A stretch of 64,000 nt of DNA from Petunia secreta (Eukaryota > Streptophyta > Magnoliopsida > Solanales > Solanaceae): assembly GCA_029990175.1 (NCBI GenBank), contig JARKIP010000211.1, forward strand, positions 558,001 to 622,000. Reading direction: 5' to 3'. This document shows, piece by piece, positions 1-11,636 of the stretch; position 1 is the stretch's first letter; each line of letters opens with the position of its first letter. Both the position numbers and the translations under genes were made by a program. Below the pieces are notes generated by a model, which saw nothing but the letters and a program-made list of their open reading frames with translations, was not told the origin of the DNA and did no database searches.

Positions 1-2819
1 AAAAAAAAATAGCTGATATGTTTTTCTCTATGGCAAAAACTTTTGGATGAGTTGTACTTTCTAAAAACTTCTAGTTCAACGATTTGTAAAATTTAGCAAT
101 CTCTCATGTAATTAATTCAATTTAGATAAGATGATTGTGAATTATATCCACCGAACAAAAGCAACATTAGCACCCACAAGAATATTTCGGGGACTGGTAT
201 ATATTTCAGTGAAATGAAACGAAGTGACTGTAATTATCTTTATGTATTAGAAAATGAATCTGAAATAGTAAAGCTTAAAAAAAAAAAAAAAAAGATTCTA
301 ACCCACAATTTTTTATTGTCTTTTAAAGAATTTAATCCTCTCATAATATTTGAGGTGTACAATTATTCATCCTATGATAAAACAATTTACCTTCACTAAT
401 GTCAAATAGTGGCAACAAATCACACTAAGACAATGTTTTCTTTTGTAAGAAATGATGCATCAATAGTTCGAAAAACATATGCAAAACTGAGGCACAAATG
501 TCAGTATGTATAGCCAAGGGATGAAGGTAAAACACATTTCACCTGGTGATTGTTTACGAAATTAAGTCAACATTACGAAGACGGGTGAAAATATTAATAT
601 AATTTTCAAAGAAAAAAGGCGTGTTAATCTCAAAAAGTTAATTATCGTTCCAAACACACATGCAAATTATGCGGTTGATGAAATAATAAAGTGATAAGTA
701 GAATTTCGTTCCCACAAGGACTATCGATTAACTACTAACTAAATCAATCAATTTCTAATTATCTAGATAAGAAGGTTTCAAGAATTTATTAAGAATAACT
801 AAAATTAACTAATTAAACTAAGATAACAGATTAAATAATTAAAACACGATTCCGGATTTCTAGAAGAGATAATAGTCTGGGGTTATGGGAAACTGCTAAT
901 CCTGTTGAACTCTTCAATTACTTCGACTGAATTAATTTATCTGGGTTACTAATCACAAGGTTAATATTACTCACTGGACTCTTTCGATGCTCTGCTCGCC
1001 TGTTCAAGCTAACCTAACGTCTATATGTCTATGTAATTAGAGTTAACAAGAATGCATTTATTTTTCCTGAATAATGACTAAATATGAATGTTAGGTATAT
1101 GTCTATCCTAACCGCGAAACGTTCTCCAATGCCCAGGTTTAGAAATACGCTCTATTTGATCCTATTGCAACCTATAGTTCTCACTTTCGAGTTTAGCTCT
1201 GGATTCATAAATAATATTCAGTTGATGATCAAGCAATTAAATAATTAACATCAGAATATGAAAAAAATAGTCCAATATAATAAATTAATGAAATCAAATT
1301 AATATTGAGAAATCCAACAATCATGAAGAATCATACAACCTGAACTAGCAAAGTAGAAAGTTAAAGGTAAAGAAATGAAAAATTGGTAAGGAAGAGCGCA
1401 TAGCCGCTGCGCCGTTCGTAATGTCTAACGTGACCTCCTACCAACGGGACCAAGTCCCTCTCAAAAATCTATAAGTTGCTTATATACATAATACATACCA
1501 TGGACAAATTCCACTTAGACAATATAGTCCTTGTCCAACTTCTACTAAGAATAGTATTATTCAATTCAAGTCTAGCTGACAAGTGAGACTCAACTTTTGC
1601 TAGATTTTTCTCGCTAGGAACACTGATGTGGCTTGTTTTTGCTCAAAGAAAATAAACTCCAAAAGTTCCTTATTCTTGTTTTGTGTTGCAGCCATGTAGA
1701 AACCATACATTCCATATTGTGCACCTTCTTCACAAGATTTAGCTTTTCCTTACTTGAAGCCACAGCTACCTTTTTGGCTCCAAAATCAACTCTAATTATA
1801 CTAATAAATCACAATAACACACAATTAATATAAAATCAATAATTTTATTTAGTTGGACATATTTAACCATAAAAATATTCAAAGAATGATAAAATTAGGA
1901 GTAAATTAATGTAAAAATATTTACAAATATGCTTAACATCATTAATCAATCGATCAAATTATCCGAAATCAAGTCATGAGATGGCGCGAGAAATCATACT
2001 TCTCAACTCTTGTTAAGAATTGGGAAAAGTACATTTTCATTTGAACCCAACAAATAATTTGATTTTCCATATAAAATTGAAAATAAAGAATGTCAAGCTT
2101 TGGATGGGAAATTAACTAGGGGAGAAAAAGTAGTTAGCGTACTCCTTTTCAGTCAATTCTTCACTTTTTGTCTCCTTTTTCTTTCTTCTTTCCTCATGTA
2201 CAGTTTTGTTTGCTCTCATTCGATATAGCTTTCACACTTGATGGCCAAAACATCTCGTGTATTTGCCTACAACCTAGTCACCTAGTGACCTTACCTCTTA
2301 AGCAACCAATTTGGACAGTGTAAATCTATATTAACACGCAAAAACGCATCAATAAAGACCTCTAATGAGTAAAAGTGAATGTGTCAAAAACATTGAAAAT
2401 TAAATTGATGTAAAAGGAGGACAAAAGAAATTTAAAGACCATCTTAAGCTAAATACGCATCTAATGATTAAAGAATGTGTCAAAAATATTAGAATCAAAT
2501 TGATGTAAAAGAAGATAATTACTTTTAGAAATCAACTTGAAGAAGTATGGAGAATTTAATTTTGTAATTATAATTATCATTCTAGTTACTATATGATATT
2601 TTTTCGAAACTATCAAAGAATCACACCAAATACTCTATAATATACTTATTATTCAATTCAAATTGTAGGAAGGTCATTTTCTTGAAACTATTGAGGGAAG
2701 TTAGTATAATAATAAGTTGGTCCAAAAATTGAGAAAACCAAATAAGTAACCAAAGACAAAATGATGGGATAGGAATATCCTCTCGTGCCTAATTTCTATA
2801 CTTTCCTAATTAAATTATC
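1..2819. other. AT-rich intergenic DNA without a recognisable gene
   Basis: Only short chance reading frames occur here. The part from about 640 to 1460 reads like a decayed dispersed repeat: it has a phrase 'gttcccacaaggac' that I associate with repeated plant DNA, and no coding potential. I could not assign it to a family. The rest is A/T-rich with poly-A runs. Confidence 0.5.
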
Positions 2820-4907
2820 TTAGGGTAGACGGAAGTATACTTTCCAGACAACACTCTTGTGTAATTTCCTAAAACACACAAACAAAACACTTCTACAAAA
2901 CAAAATCAAAATTGTTTCTTTTACAAAACCAAACCCAAATCTGTAATTTGATTTCATCTGTATCAAATACATATCATCTTCTTCTTTCAGCTGTCTAGTT
3001 GTTGAAAGGCTGCAGGGTTCAGGTATATGATTTATCTCTTTTTCAATTTTATACTTAATTATGAAATGTTTTTCAAGATTAGCCATTTCCCTAATTTTTG
3101 AAAAAAACCCCAAGTTTTAATTCTTTATTTATGTTAGGGATTTGGGGTTGTTGCTCATCATTTGATTGGTTATGTTAAGATTTGGATGCTTTTGCCAAGT
3201 TTTGATTTTTAAGCATTTTATTATGATAGCTCATCGAGATGCTTTGTGCACCAAGCTGCTTATAGTTCATTTGATCTTCAGTGGTTTATCGATAATCTGT
3301 AGATGCAACCGTATATGAACTCTTCTCAATCTTAGTGTCTTTTAGTATAATTTCGAAAAAGCATTCCTTTTTTTAACTTTTAATTTATATAAATTTTTAT
3401 TTGACTGGAATTACCCTGAAGAGCTAGATTTTAATTTCCATTTCCGAACAAACGAACATTTTTATAGCAGCACCGACTTAGATTATGTAGGCCATTACTG
3501 TATTGGTGCAATAAGTATGTGACCATGTCAATGTTGATTCTGCCACTGGTGCGTAGTAGTGCTGCTCTACTATTGCAGCTAAAGAACTAAGCTGTAGGGC
3601 CTCGAGACTACGAGAAGTACAATTGAATTGCAAATTAGTCAGGGTCGGCTATATGATCCATACCATCTATTGGGGCTATTATATTCTGAATACACAAAAT
3701 TTGTATTTTGAGACAAATGAAGGGTTCTCGTCAACTAGAAGTTCTCTAAATCCTACAATTATCAATAGTATTACACATACAAAACTCTAACCAAAGTAAA
3801 ATGACTCAAGGGAACACAAAACGGTGTAGGCCTTAATTCAAATAAGTGGGTATTGCCTATATCATTTGTTTTTATTGTGTTTTGCTCATCTTAGCTAAGA
3901 CTATATGAGTTCTGAGATGTTGTTTGTCTGTTAAGATGACTTCCCTCCATGTTATCTTATCTTCTCCGGCTCCTTTTAATGCACTCAGTCATCATAGTGG
4001 CACCTGTAGATCGGTGCATTTGGAAATCTATCTTTACAGTCATCATAAATTGGCTATCTTTTTGGTGGTTAAACATACCACAAACCGCCTCTGTTTCAGA
4101 ATAAGGAATTATCTATTAGAAGCTCACATTAGTGAGTGGACATAGGTGAAATCCACAAAGGCCCTAAGATGAGTTAAACTTAGTCAAGCTTGTTGTTGTT
4201 TCTGCTTGCAAACTAAGTTGGTTTCCCAATATGCTCGCCTTTTGAATGCATATGCTATTAAAGATTGCGCAACTTAAATTGCAATCCTAAAAGTGATTGT
4301 GTCAGGATACAACTTGCATTTCCTCGTATCATTTAGCACAATCTGTTACATTCTGTCCCTTTTCTCCTAGTTGTAATTTGGACTACTATTTTGGTCTACT
4401 CGGAAGGTAATGCTCCTTAATTGGGCAATTTGTAATTGTTTCCTTTTAAGCTTATTCCTCAAAGGTCAACACCGCCAATCATTTTCTTACTTACTTTGCT
4501 ATATTTGTGGATTTGAAATGAGCTCTTAGGTTTCTTATTGGGTTGTTTCCTGTTTTTTGGCCTTCCACTTTCTCTTGTGTTCAGTTCACTTTATCTATAA
4601 CTAATTCCTTCCTCCAATCAGAACACACATTTAGTCCCAAATGGGATTGGTTAATTATGAAGATTTATGTTAAGTCAGAAGAGAAAATATGAACTATCTA
4701 ACACTACTTTTATTGCATATAGCATGACCTTTGATCTAAATCTCTAATAGTATAATTTTTCTTTACTGTTTCACACTATTTTCTAGTATTGTATTCAATA
4801 TGACGTATGACCTATTTGAAATATGTTTACGGTTTAGAGAGGTATGGGCTAATGTAATACCTTTTAGCCATTGGTAATGTAGAGAGAGAATTATCTTTGT
4901 TTGATAC

Positions 4908-5085
4908 ATGTGTTGTTTGGGCCAACTTGTGTGCACGTTGGTTAATCCACACGGTGTCTGTTACCTTCCACAAATACAAGTAGTGAGTAAATTTGTCCAC
5001 TGAGGCTAAGGCAGATAGGAAGATTTACATGTTGGATGTGAACCTTGGGTACCAAAGTTATAACCAACTCTACACAAACCCTTTG
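4908..5085 (-). mobile_element. Diverged tRNA-derived SINE (TS/SolS type)
   Basis: Read on the minus strand, this has a tRNA-like head with a B-box-like segment (aggttcacatcc), then a body that matches the SINE at 8050-8262 block by block: gtggacaaatttactcac, the gtggaaggtaacaga block, and a tail ending in caagttggcccaaacaacac. Many substitutions separate the two copies, so this is an old insertion. A hAT MITE has landed at its tRNA-like end. It encodes no protein. Confidence 0.6.
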
Positions 5086-5089
5086 GGAG

Positions 5090-5697
5090 TAGGGATGGCA
5101 ATAGGGCGGGGCGGAGCGTGGCAGCCAAAGTTTTGCCCTGCCCCGCCCCGCTCCGCTCCATTTTGGTCTTTGTCAAGTTTCAACCCTGCCCCGCCCTGCC
5201 CCATTTGACCCGCCCTGTCCTGCCCCGTTTTGACCCGCCCCGCCCCGCCCCGCCTTACTTAAATCACTATTTAAGTCATTATTTTTTATTTTTTTCTTAT
5301 CAAATTGATCTTTTCTTTTAACTTTTAATTCATTTAGTATATCTCTAACTTCTTTTCTATTGAAATTTTTAAATTTGATGATTTTGTAGTTTCATGAAGA
5401 AATTGAAGCTTTTAAAAAATTTGTAGTTTTTTCAAAAGTATTAAGTATTAACAATACTAATTAAAAGTTTAAGTAGCCAATAGTGGAACAATATTTCCAT
5501 TATCTCCTCAATTTAATTGTGAAATAAGAAAATAGTGGCAAAAGAACAAGTAAAATTATTGGGCCTCTATGTTGCCCCGCCCTGCCCCAAAAATTTTAAA
5601 ATAAATTTTTGCCCCGCCTTGCCCTGTTTAACAGTTGCCCCGCCCTGCCCTGTTTAGTGTTTTGCCCCGCCCCGTCCCAACCCAATTGCCATCCCTA
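5090..5697. mobile_element. Non-autonomous hAT-type MITE with perfect 8-bp target duplication
   Basis: The element begins TAGGGATGGCAAT and ends ATTGCCATCCCTA, a perfect 13-bp terminal inverted repeat. It is flanked on both sides by TTTGGGAG (5082-5089 and 5698-5705), the 8-bp duplication expected of hAT transposases. Just inside both ends are long runs of GGGGCGG/CCCCGCC units, while the centre is A/T-rich and codes for nothing. The GC-rich ends are part of the transposon and not a CpG island. It lies inside the probable leader intron of the SKIP30 gene. Confidence 0.9.
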
Positions 5698-5705
5698 TTT
5701 GGGAG

Positions 5706-8049
5706 GCTATAAATGAGAGAAACTTGATTCACTATTTCGAGTACCAAGGCTTGTTGCCATCTATTCATCCTCGGTTCACCTCATTCTCCATGTCTTATAT
5801 TCTCTTTCTTTGTTGGTGGGAATAGCTTTGTCTATTATATCTCCACTAGCAAGGAAAATCTTTAGATTGATAGTAGATACATATTATCTCAAATAGATAA
5901 GTGTACTATTGAAAATAATAATCCCTCCTTCTCATTCTTTGTTCAACATCCCATTTTGGTCTGTCCCGAGCAAGTAAATTCTTTCCTTGAGGGAAGGTTT
6001 TTCAAGCTTTAAAAGGTCAAGTTAAAAGTACAATAATGTATTATTTACATTCAGCTTTGATAGAATATCTTGATATTCTTTACATCCTCCAACACTTAAA
6101 TATTATCGATAAGTCACTCAAATATAGCAGCTTTACTGACGTGTGTTTTCTTAATTGCGCCAATTGTAACTCCAGGCTGGTGTATTTTGGTAGAGGATTA
6201 GTTTGCTGATACGGCACTTAGAGAAGGTAGAGGGAGAGTGCTCGCATTTGTGGGTGATCTCACAACCAGAGTTTATTTCAGGATCGTGTAAGTTCTTTAC
6301 TTTGTTAAACTTATTTTTCATAATCACACTTGAAAAAAAGAAAAAAAAAAGTGTTTGTTAAACTTTTTAATTTCGGTTTATTCAGAAAGTAGCTGAGGAG
6401 ACTGTCGCACAGGTCAGCGGTTTTGTCCAGGTATTTAACTATAATGATTGGTAACATTTTTAGCTGCTTTCAGATCTAGCATTTTGACTAGGAGGATGAT
6501 GCAAATTGAATAATTGGGATTTGTGGTAGCACTGTTGTTCTACATTAACTGTTTTTCGCCTTCTCTCTTCAGTTGTTCCCCGAGTTCTGGCTGAAATTTT
6601 TCTGCCTTTGTCACCCTTTTCTAGGGAACTACAAGTGCTACACTCTTGGATGAGATAGAATCAGTTTGATGTACATGATATCTCTAGGTTCCGAATTATC
6701 TTTGAGAGGTCTAGTAGTTGTTTGGAGGATTTTTATTGATTGTAGGTGTATGCTTTTGTATTATGAGCATTTATAATGTACCCGAGGGCTTTGGTTCAGT
6801 TAAGGATGCTATATGTGATGTGTGGGTGAGGTTGGTACAAGTTCAAAGTCTACCGCGAACAAAGCGTAGTATTTAAGTTGGGAAACGGGTAGGGCGACAA
6901 GTCCATACTCCCCTGAGTTTCAAACATGTGGGGCAACTGGAATTGGGCGAAAAGTTCACATGGAATTTCTCTGACTGTGCATTCAATTGTCTGTGCATTG
7001 AGAAATGGGGTCAGCCAGAAATTCCTTTGGTCATTCTATACTCTATACCAGCTGAAGTTGTCGGATTATTTAAAGCAAATTCATTGTGAATCCATTAAAT
7101 CGCAATTCATCTGGATACTGTTAATATACATTTATCCAAAAAAAAAAAAAAAAAAATCACTTACTCCAACCAAGGGAATCATCCTTAATTTTAGAACACT
7201 TGGACTGATGGGGTGTCAACATCAACTTCTGAAAAAATGTTTTGGTGCTAAATCAAGCTCTAAATCATTTCTGGTTTGAAATAGGAAATAGAGTCAACTA
7301 AAAGTTGTATTCTTAATGTTTAAATAATATTGGTATAGGCTATTCTCGAGGAAACTTTTCAGTGATGAAAAGAAAATCTTACTGATCATTGCCCATTGGA
7401 TTGGGATTGCTGAAGTTGCAATTGATTGTGAAACAAGAACAAGTGTACAACGGGTATCTCTGCAATAAGACCTTAATCATAGTTATAACTTGGCACGGTT
7501 TGGACTTTAAATCTACTTCATATGGCTATATTGTACGGCCAAAATCAGGGTAGAATCAGTTTGACCACGTCAATACTTGATACTGTATTCTTAGTTCTCC
7601 GCTTAAAAATGTTATGGAAGTCACAAATATAGAACAAAAAATATGTGACTAGCATTTCCTTATCAAAATATTTGACTAACATTTCTCTGCAATGAAAATG
7701 CCTTCTTTGGTTTATCATCGTTTATGCTAATGTGAATTACTACTCACTGGTGCATTTGATCTTATGACATTTGAAATTCTTGGAAAAACTTCTCATATTA
7801 CTATTTTGCGGTGTCTAACTCTAACTTTTCCAAATGAAAGTTTTTATTTTCTGTAACGTTTTACAACTGACTGGTTCTAAAACTAAAAAATGGGAATGTG
7901 AATGCATTTGATAAAATAGTTCTTTATGTGTGTTTGTTCTTCTTGCTACGAAAGTTCCTCGTTTCTTCATAAAAGGATAAGTTCCTCCTTCCTTTGTCCT
8001 CTCCTCTTTCTCGTGTATGGAGAGAGGGGGCCTCTTCTTTATACATTCT
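5706..8049. other. Probable intronic DNA, no gene
   Basis: A/T-rich DNA with poly-A runs near 6335 and 7139. Apart from the candidate leader exons near 6177-6287 and 6386-6430 I see nothing coding. A segment near 6830-6950 looks like a worn dispersed repeat but I cannot name it. Confidence 0.4.
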
Positions 8050-8262
8050 TAATAACTGTGGTGTCCGTGCCAGCTTGTATACACCTCGACTAATTTCATG
8101 GGGTATCTATTACCTCCCACCAGTACAGGTACGTGGTAACTCTGTCCACCAGGCTTGAACAAATGGAAAGAATCACCTAGTATTTTTTTTTTTTTTTGGG
8201 CCTTTGTTGGGATTTGAACATAAGACCTCATGATTCTTAACCCACTTCATTGATTACTAGTC
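8050..8262 (-). mobile_element. tRNA-derived SINE (TS/SolS type), near full length
   Basis: On the minus strand it starts with a tRNA-like head (atcaatgaagtggg as A-box-like, tgttcaaatccca as B-box). An A-rich stretch follows, then the body with gtggacagagttaccacg and a gtgggaggtaa block. It ends caagctggcacggacaccac. This order is the one I recall for the TS/SolS SINEs of Solanaceae. It is far less diverged than the copy at 4908-5085. I could not fix the target duplication, so both edges may be off by about 15 bases. Confidence 0.72.
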
Positions 8263-8988
8263 CAAACCCTTCAGGCATGGCCTCTTTTTTAACACGTCCA
8301 GATGAGTATAAGGATTGGAGAGGGAAGCGCTTTTAGGATGCGCGTGGAGCTTTGATCATGGAATTAAGGACTAAGATAGTTGACATTTTGCATTTTTAGT
8401 TGAAACTCATCTTGGAGTAATGCTTGAGGGAGCGTAATTTGCATTTAGGTATTATCTATCTGGTTCTTTCTACTTGTCCCATTGTTACGAGCGCTTTGTT
8501 GGCCCTTAATTTAAAGTTTCTAAATATACTGTGGGTAGGATGTTAACCTTTTACTCCTATTTCCAGATCAAGGTAGACCGAAGTTTATCCTGACGGTAGA
8601 GAGGAAACCTTGCGTATCAAGAAAACAGTAAAAGGTGCGCACAAAATCTCATTAGTGCCGCCTTAATTGCTAATTTGATGGTTAATTTCCTTTTGCCACT
8701 ATTTGATTGCTTCTTGTATGAGGAGAGCTGTGGACCTAGTCTCCCGAGAGTGTTAGCTCTGGTTTGTGTGATTTCTGTTATATCTCCATCTTAATTTGCT
8801 TTCTTAAAGACTGTTTGTTTATTATATCTGTCTTTATCCTAGCAGCTGTGATGTTTATTATGCATGTTCCATATCTTTGCATCAATTTGTCTGTTTGATG
8901 TTTCAGATACATACTTCAGGTTGACTTTCAAACAACAACCACTATCAGACCAGTTCTTCCGATTGAGGTAGATGCAAGCTTGGAAGTA

Positions 8989-10026
8989 ATGTCTGTGCTC
9001 ATTGAAGGGCTCCCTGATGCTGTTGCCCTCAGGTGTCTCGCACGGGTTCCATTCTATCTTCATCCCAAGTTAGAACTTGTTTCCCGTTCCTGGCGAGCTG
9101 CTATTCGAAGTAATGAACTATTTAAGGCAAGACGGGAGGTTAATTCATCTGAAGAATTTTTATGTGTCTGTGCCTACGAGCCTGACAATCTGTGGCAGCT
9201 TTACGATCCTATGCGTGATCTTTGGATTACCCTTCCTGTTATTCCCTCAAACATCACTCATCTTGCTTACTTTGGTGTGGTCTCTACTGCTGGAAAGCTC
9301 TTTGTTCTAGGTGGTGGCAGTGATGCTGTGGATCCATTGACTGGTGACCAAGATGGAAGCTTTGCCACTGATGAGGTATGGTCGTATGACCCGGTAACCA
9401 GAGAATGGAGTCTATGCGCATCTATGATTGTGCCTCGTGCCATGTTTGCTTGTTGTGTGTTGGATGGGAAGATAGTTGTTGCAGGGGGTTTTACTAGCTG
9501 CAGAAAATCAATATGTAGAGCAGAAATCTATGATCCTGAGAAGGATAGTTGGGATTCGATACCTGATCTCCATCACACACACAACTCTGCATGCTCAGGA
9601 GTGGTTGTTAGCGGTAAGGTTCATGTATTGCACAAAGGTTTATCAACTGTTCAGGTTTTGGAGAATGTGAAACAAGGTTGGACAGTCCATGAGTATGGTT
9701 GGCTTCAAGGTCAAATGGCTGTTCTCAAAGGAGAGCTTTATGTATTGAGTCAATGGGTTATTTACAAGCAGGAAAGAGAAATAAGGAAGATGGTAGTTTC
9801 GGCATCTGAGTTTCGTAGAAGAATTGGGTTCGCTATGATAGGCCTGAGAGATGATATCTATATTGTTGGAGGGGTTATTGAACCTGAGCGCTGGAATTGG
9901 GAACTTAAATTGCTGTCTGATGTTGATGTTCTGACACTTGGAAGCGAGAGGCAAGTATGGCGTCCAGTGGCTCCAATGACAAGGTGTAGAGGAACGATCT
10001 TTGGTTGTACGCAGATTAGAATATAG
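8989..10026 (+). CDS. SKIP30: F-box/kelch-repeat protein, SKIP30-like
   Basis: Single coding exon of 345 residues, closely resembling my recollection of Arabidopsis SKIP30 (At3g63220) over its whole length. An F-box lies at about residues 5-47 (LPDAVALRCLARVPFYLHP, then SRSWRAA). Kelch repeats follow with the usual GG and W spacing (VLGGGSDAV, the W of EVWSY, VVAGGFTSC, YDPEKDSW), and the protein ends in TRCRGTIFGCTQ. F-box proteins of this kind join a substrate to the SKP1-CUL1 core of an SCF ubiquitin ligase; the substrate here is unknown. I chose the ATG at 8989 because the product then begins MSVLIEGLP, matching the family N-terminus. The in-frame TTG nine bases upstream is not a plant start. 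The frame is unbroken, so the gene is probably functional. Its 3' flank carries retrotransposon A 664 bp past the stop. Confidence 0.95.
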   Translation: MSVLIEGLPDAVALRCLARVPFYLHPKLELVSRSWRAAIRSNELFKARREVNSSEEFLCVCAYEPDNLWQLYDPMRDLWITLPVIPSNITHLAYFGVVSTAGKLFVLGGGSDAVDPLTGDQDGSFATDEVWSYDPVTREWSLCASMIVPRAMFACCVLDGKIVVAGGFTSCRKSICRAEIYDPEKDSWDSIPDLHHTHNSACSGVVVSGKVHVLHKGLSTVQVLENVKQGWTVHEYGWLQGQMAVLKGELYVLSQWVIYKQEREIRKMVVSASEFRRRIGFAMIGLRDDIYIVGGVIEPERWNWELKLLSDVDVLTLGSERQVWRPVAPMTRCRGTIFGCTQIRI

Positions 10027-10690
10027 GCATGTATAAGGATGGAATTTCATTGCGTTTTTCTCTGGATAAATGCCTCAAAAAAGGTTTGGGTTGTACCTGC
10101 AAGATCCAAGGGACGAGAGATTCAGCTTTTTTGCAGCATGGACTACTATCCTTTTTGCTCAATGCTGCTGGTTTTTTTAGTCGAGCTCTGTCCATACCAT
10201 GAGTGCTGGCGATTTTAACGTGGAAACTACATGTATTTGTGTCGAGGAGTAATCTTTTTGCTAAATTCTTGGTTTCTTTTCCGGTCTGTAATTGAAGATG
10301 ATTTAGTGTTTTGCCCTACTTGATTATTTTTTATAAGCAATGGGCATGTTTTGTCTAATGTCAATCAGGTGTACCTTAATCTATTTGGTGTTTTTCTTGT
10401 TAGTCAAATCAAGAAATAATCCAGCATTGGTGCGAGTTGTCAAGAGTCTTGATCTCGAGTCAAGCTGGAACGTCATTTCGTTCTCAAGTAAGGATGCATA
10501 TCATGTATGATCTACCTCTACTCAGATCCCTCCTACCATAATTTCGTTTTTGTACTTAATTCACACAGTTAATATGATTGTATTAAGTCTTGGTTGTTTG
10601 ATGATGCATAGTATAACTTGGTGATGATTATGGTTGAAACAAACTACTCAGCAAACAAAATAATTTTCTGAGATTTTCTTTAGTTGAGAT
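10027..10690 (+). other. 3' UTR and flank of the SKIP30-like gene
   Basis: Non-coding T-rich sequence typical of a plant 3' UTR. The poly(A) site cannot be placed by eye. The last five bases, GAGAT (10686-10690), are the left target duplication of retrotransposon A and recur at 21390-21394. Confidence 0.5.
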
Positions 10691-11249
10691 TGTATGGGCC
10701 TAAATCGTTTTTAGGTACACAAATCGAATTTGGATTCGAATATAAGCAAATCTTTGTATCAAAGCGGTAAATAATGCACGAAACAGATGAAAAATACGTA
10801 AAACAACTTGGTTTCAATATATGGATGTTCAGTACAAATTTGGGCAGAGTTTCGGTATAAATTTCTGGATCCCTATTACATGGAATGAACTGCTATTTAT
10901 AGATGTAAGTCTCTGCCCATGATCTCCACTATCCGTTGCCATGTTGTCCCACGATCTTGAGGTGTAGTGGCTGAGTTAGTGGGGTGAAGTGGTGGGCTGC
11001 AAAGCCGGACGAACCGAGGGGGATCCACCGAGGTGAGAATTTACAACCTCGGTGGCTTGGCCCTGTTGCTTGACCGAGGAGATAGTCACCGAAGCTCAGC
11101 TCACTGCTCGCCTTCGGTAACGCGTCTTCGGATCCAAGTCTTCGGCGATTCGCTCAACCGCTTCGGCGATTGATTAGTCGCAACGTGTTCGATCGTTGTG
11201 ATCTGCGTGACCGGGGCAAATCGCCGTGGGTCAACTTTTACCCAATACA
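10691..11249 (-). repeat. 3' LTR of retrotransposon A
   Basis: Left copy on the map but downstream in the element's own direction. It carries a TATA-like CTATAAATAG on the minus strand (10894-10901). The U3 part is crowded with CTTCGG/CCGAAG and CCGAGG/CCTCGG hexamers. It differs from the other LTR by two substitutions. Confidence 0.95.
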
Positions 11250-11275
11250 GATAGTCCCCCCACTCCTCGGTTGCC
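11250..11275 (-). promoter_or_regulatory. Polypurine tract of retrotransposon A
   Basis: On the minus strand the bases next to the 3' LTR read GGAGTGGGGGGACTATC, a purine-rich primer for plus-strand DNA synthesis. Element B has the same tract (cgaggagtggggggactatc) before its 3' LTR. Confidence 0.75.
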
Positions 11276-11472
11276 TACCGAGGAGACCTAGGAGTGGAAT
11301 GAAGTTTTAGCGGGAAAGCGGCGTGGCTCAACCCTATCCAAGCGTTTCAAAAATTTTGTCAACAGTTCGCGTCCCATCAGGTCTCTTCTCAATGACACGT
11401 GGCGCTCATCCGTGGGTTGACCGAACCGTCGCGCCGAAATTTTTGTTTTCTCCAACGTCTCAATGATGACGC

Positions 11473-11510
11473 TGACGTCATCTTCTTTTAAAATTCCATA
11501 CCTATAAAAG
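11473..11510 (+). promoter_or_regulatory. Promoter of the antisense gene in element A (TATA box with upstream TGACGTCA)
   Basis: TATAAAAG at 11503-11510 lies 127 bp before the ATG at 11637. A palindromic TGACGTCA (11473-11480), a typical bZIP/TGA-factor site, sits 22 bp upstream of it. Both point rightwards, opposite to the LTR promoter. Element B has a TATA box (ctataaatac, minus strand, about 43694-43704) in the same place ahead of its antisense gene. Confidence 0.6.
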
Positions 11511-11636
11511 GGGCCATTCGCCAAGCTGCCTATTCACTTACTTCAGAGCAATCAACAGTAAAAACTTAAGAACTCTCCCAAACTCTTTCCAATCTTCCAA
11601 CTTTACAGAAAAGCCTCCAGTTTCGAATTCATCACC

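Larger units (their letters stand above)
2824..8988 (+). other. Probable spliced 5' leader of the SKIP30-like gene (non-coding exons and introns)
   Basis: Several stretches look like non-coding exons ahead of the SKIP30 coding exon. A C/A-rich stretch from about 2850 looks like a plant 5' UTR and ends at 3022 before GTATATG. A stretch from about 6177 to 6287 follows CCAG and precedes a strong GTAAGT. A 45-nt stretch at 6386-6430 lies between TTCAG and GTATTT. An acceptor TGTTTCAG ends at 8906, 82 nt before the start codon. Between these lie poly-A runs, two SINEs and a MITE, which fits intron content. This is a splice-signal reading only. Transcript evidence could change the number of exons, and 2824-3022 might belong to another transcript. 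Confidence 0.35.

Noticed and set aside
640..1460. Possible structural RNA or retroelement leader
   Set aside because: Suggestive repeat-like phrases only; no boundaries, partner copy or motif could be fixed.
5100..5260. GC-rich block resembling a CpG island or promoter
   Set aside because: It is the end of the hAT MITE, mirrored at its other end (5570-5690).
4993..5321. Pro/Ala/Cys-rich reading frames near 5000-5300
   Set aside because: They cross the SINE/MITE boundary and the GC-box repeats and show no family features.
8049..8231. Small minus-strand frame overlapping the SINE
   Set aside because: It lies within the SINE and ends in the poly-A stretch; SINEs do not encode proteins.
8200..8262. 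tRNA-like A and B boxes as a tRNA gene
   Set aside because: No cloverleaf with a proper acceptor stem; it is the head of a SINE.
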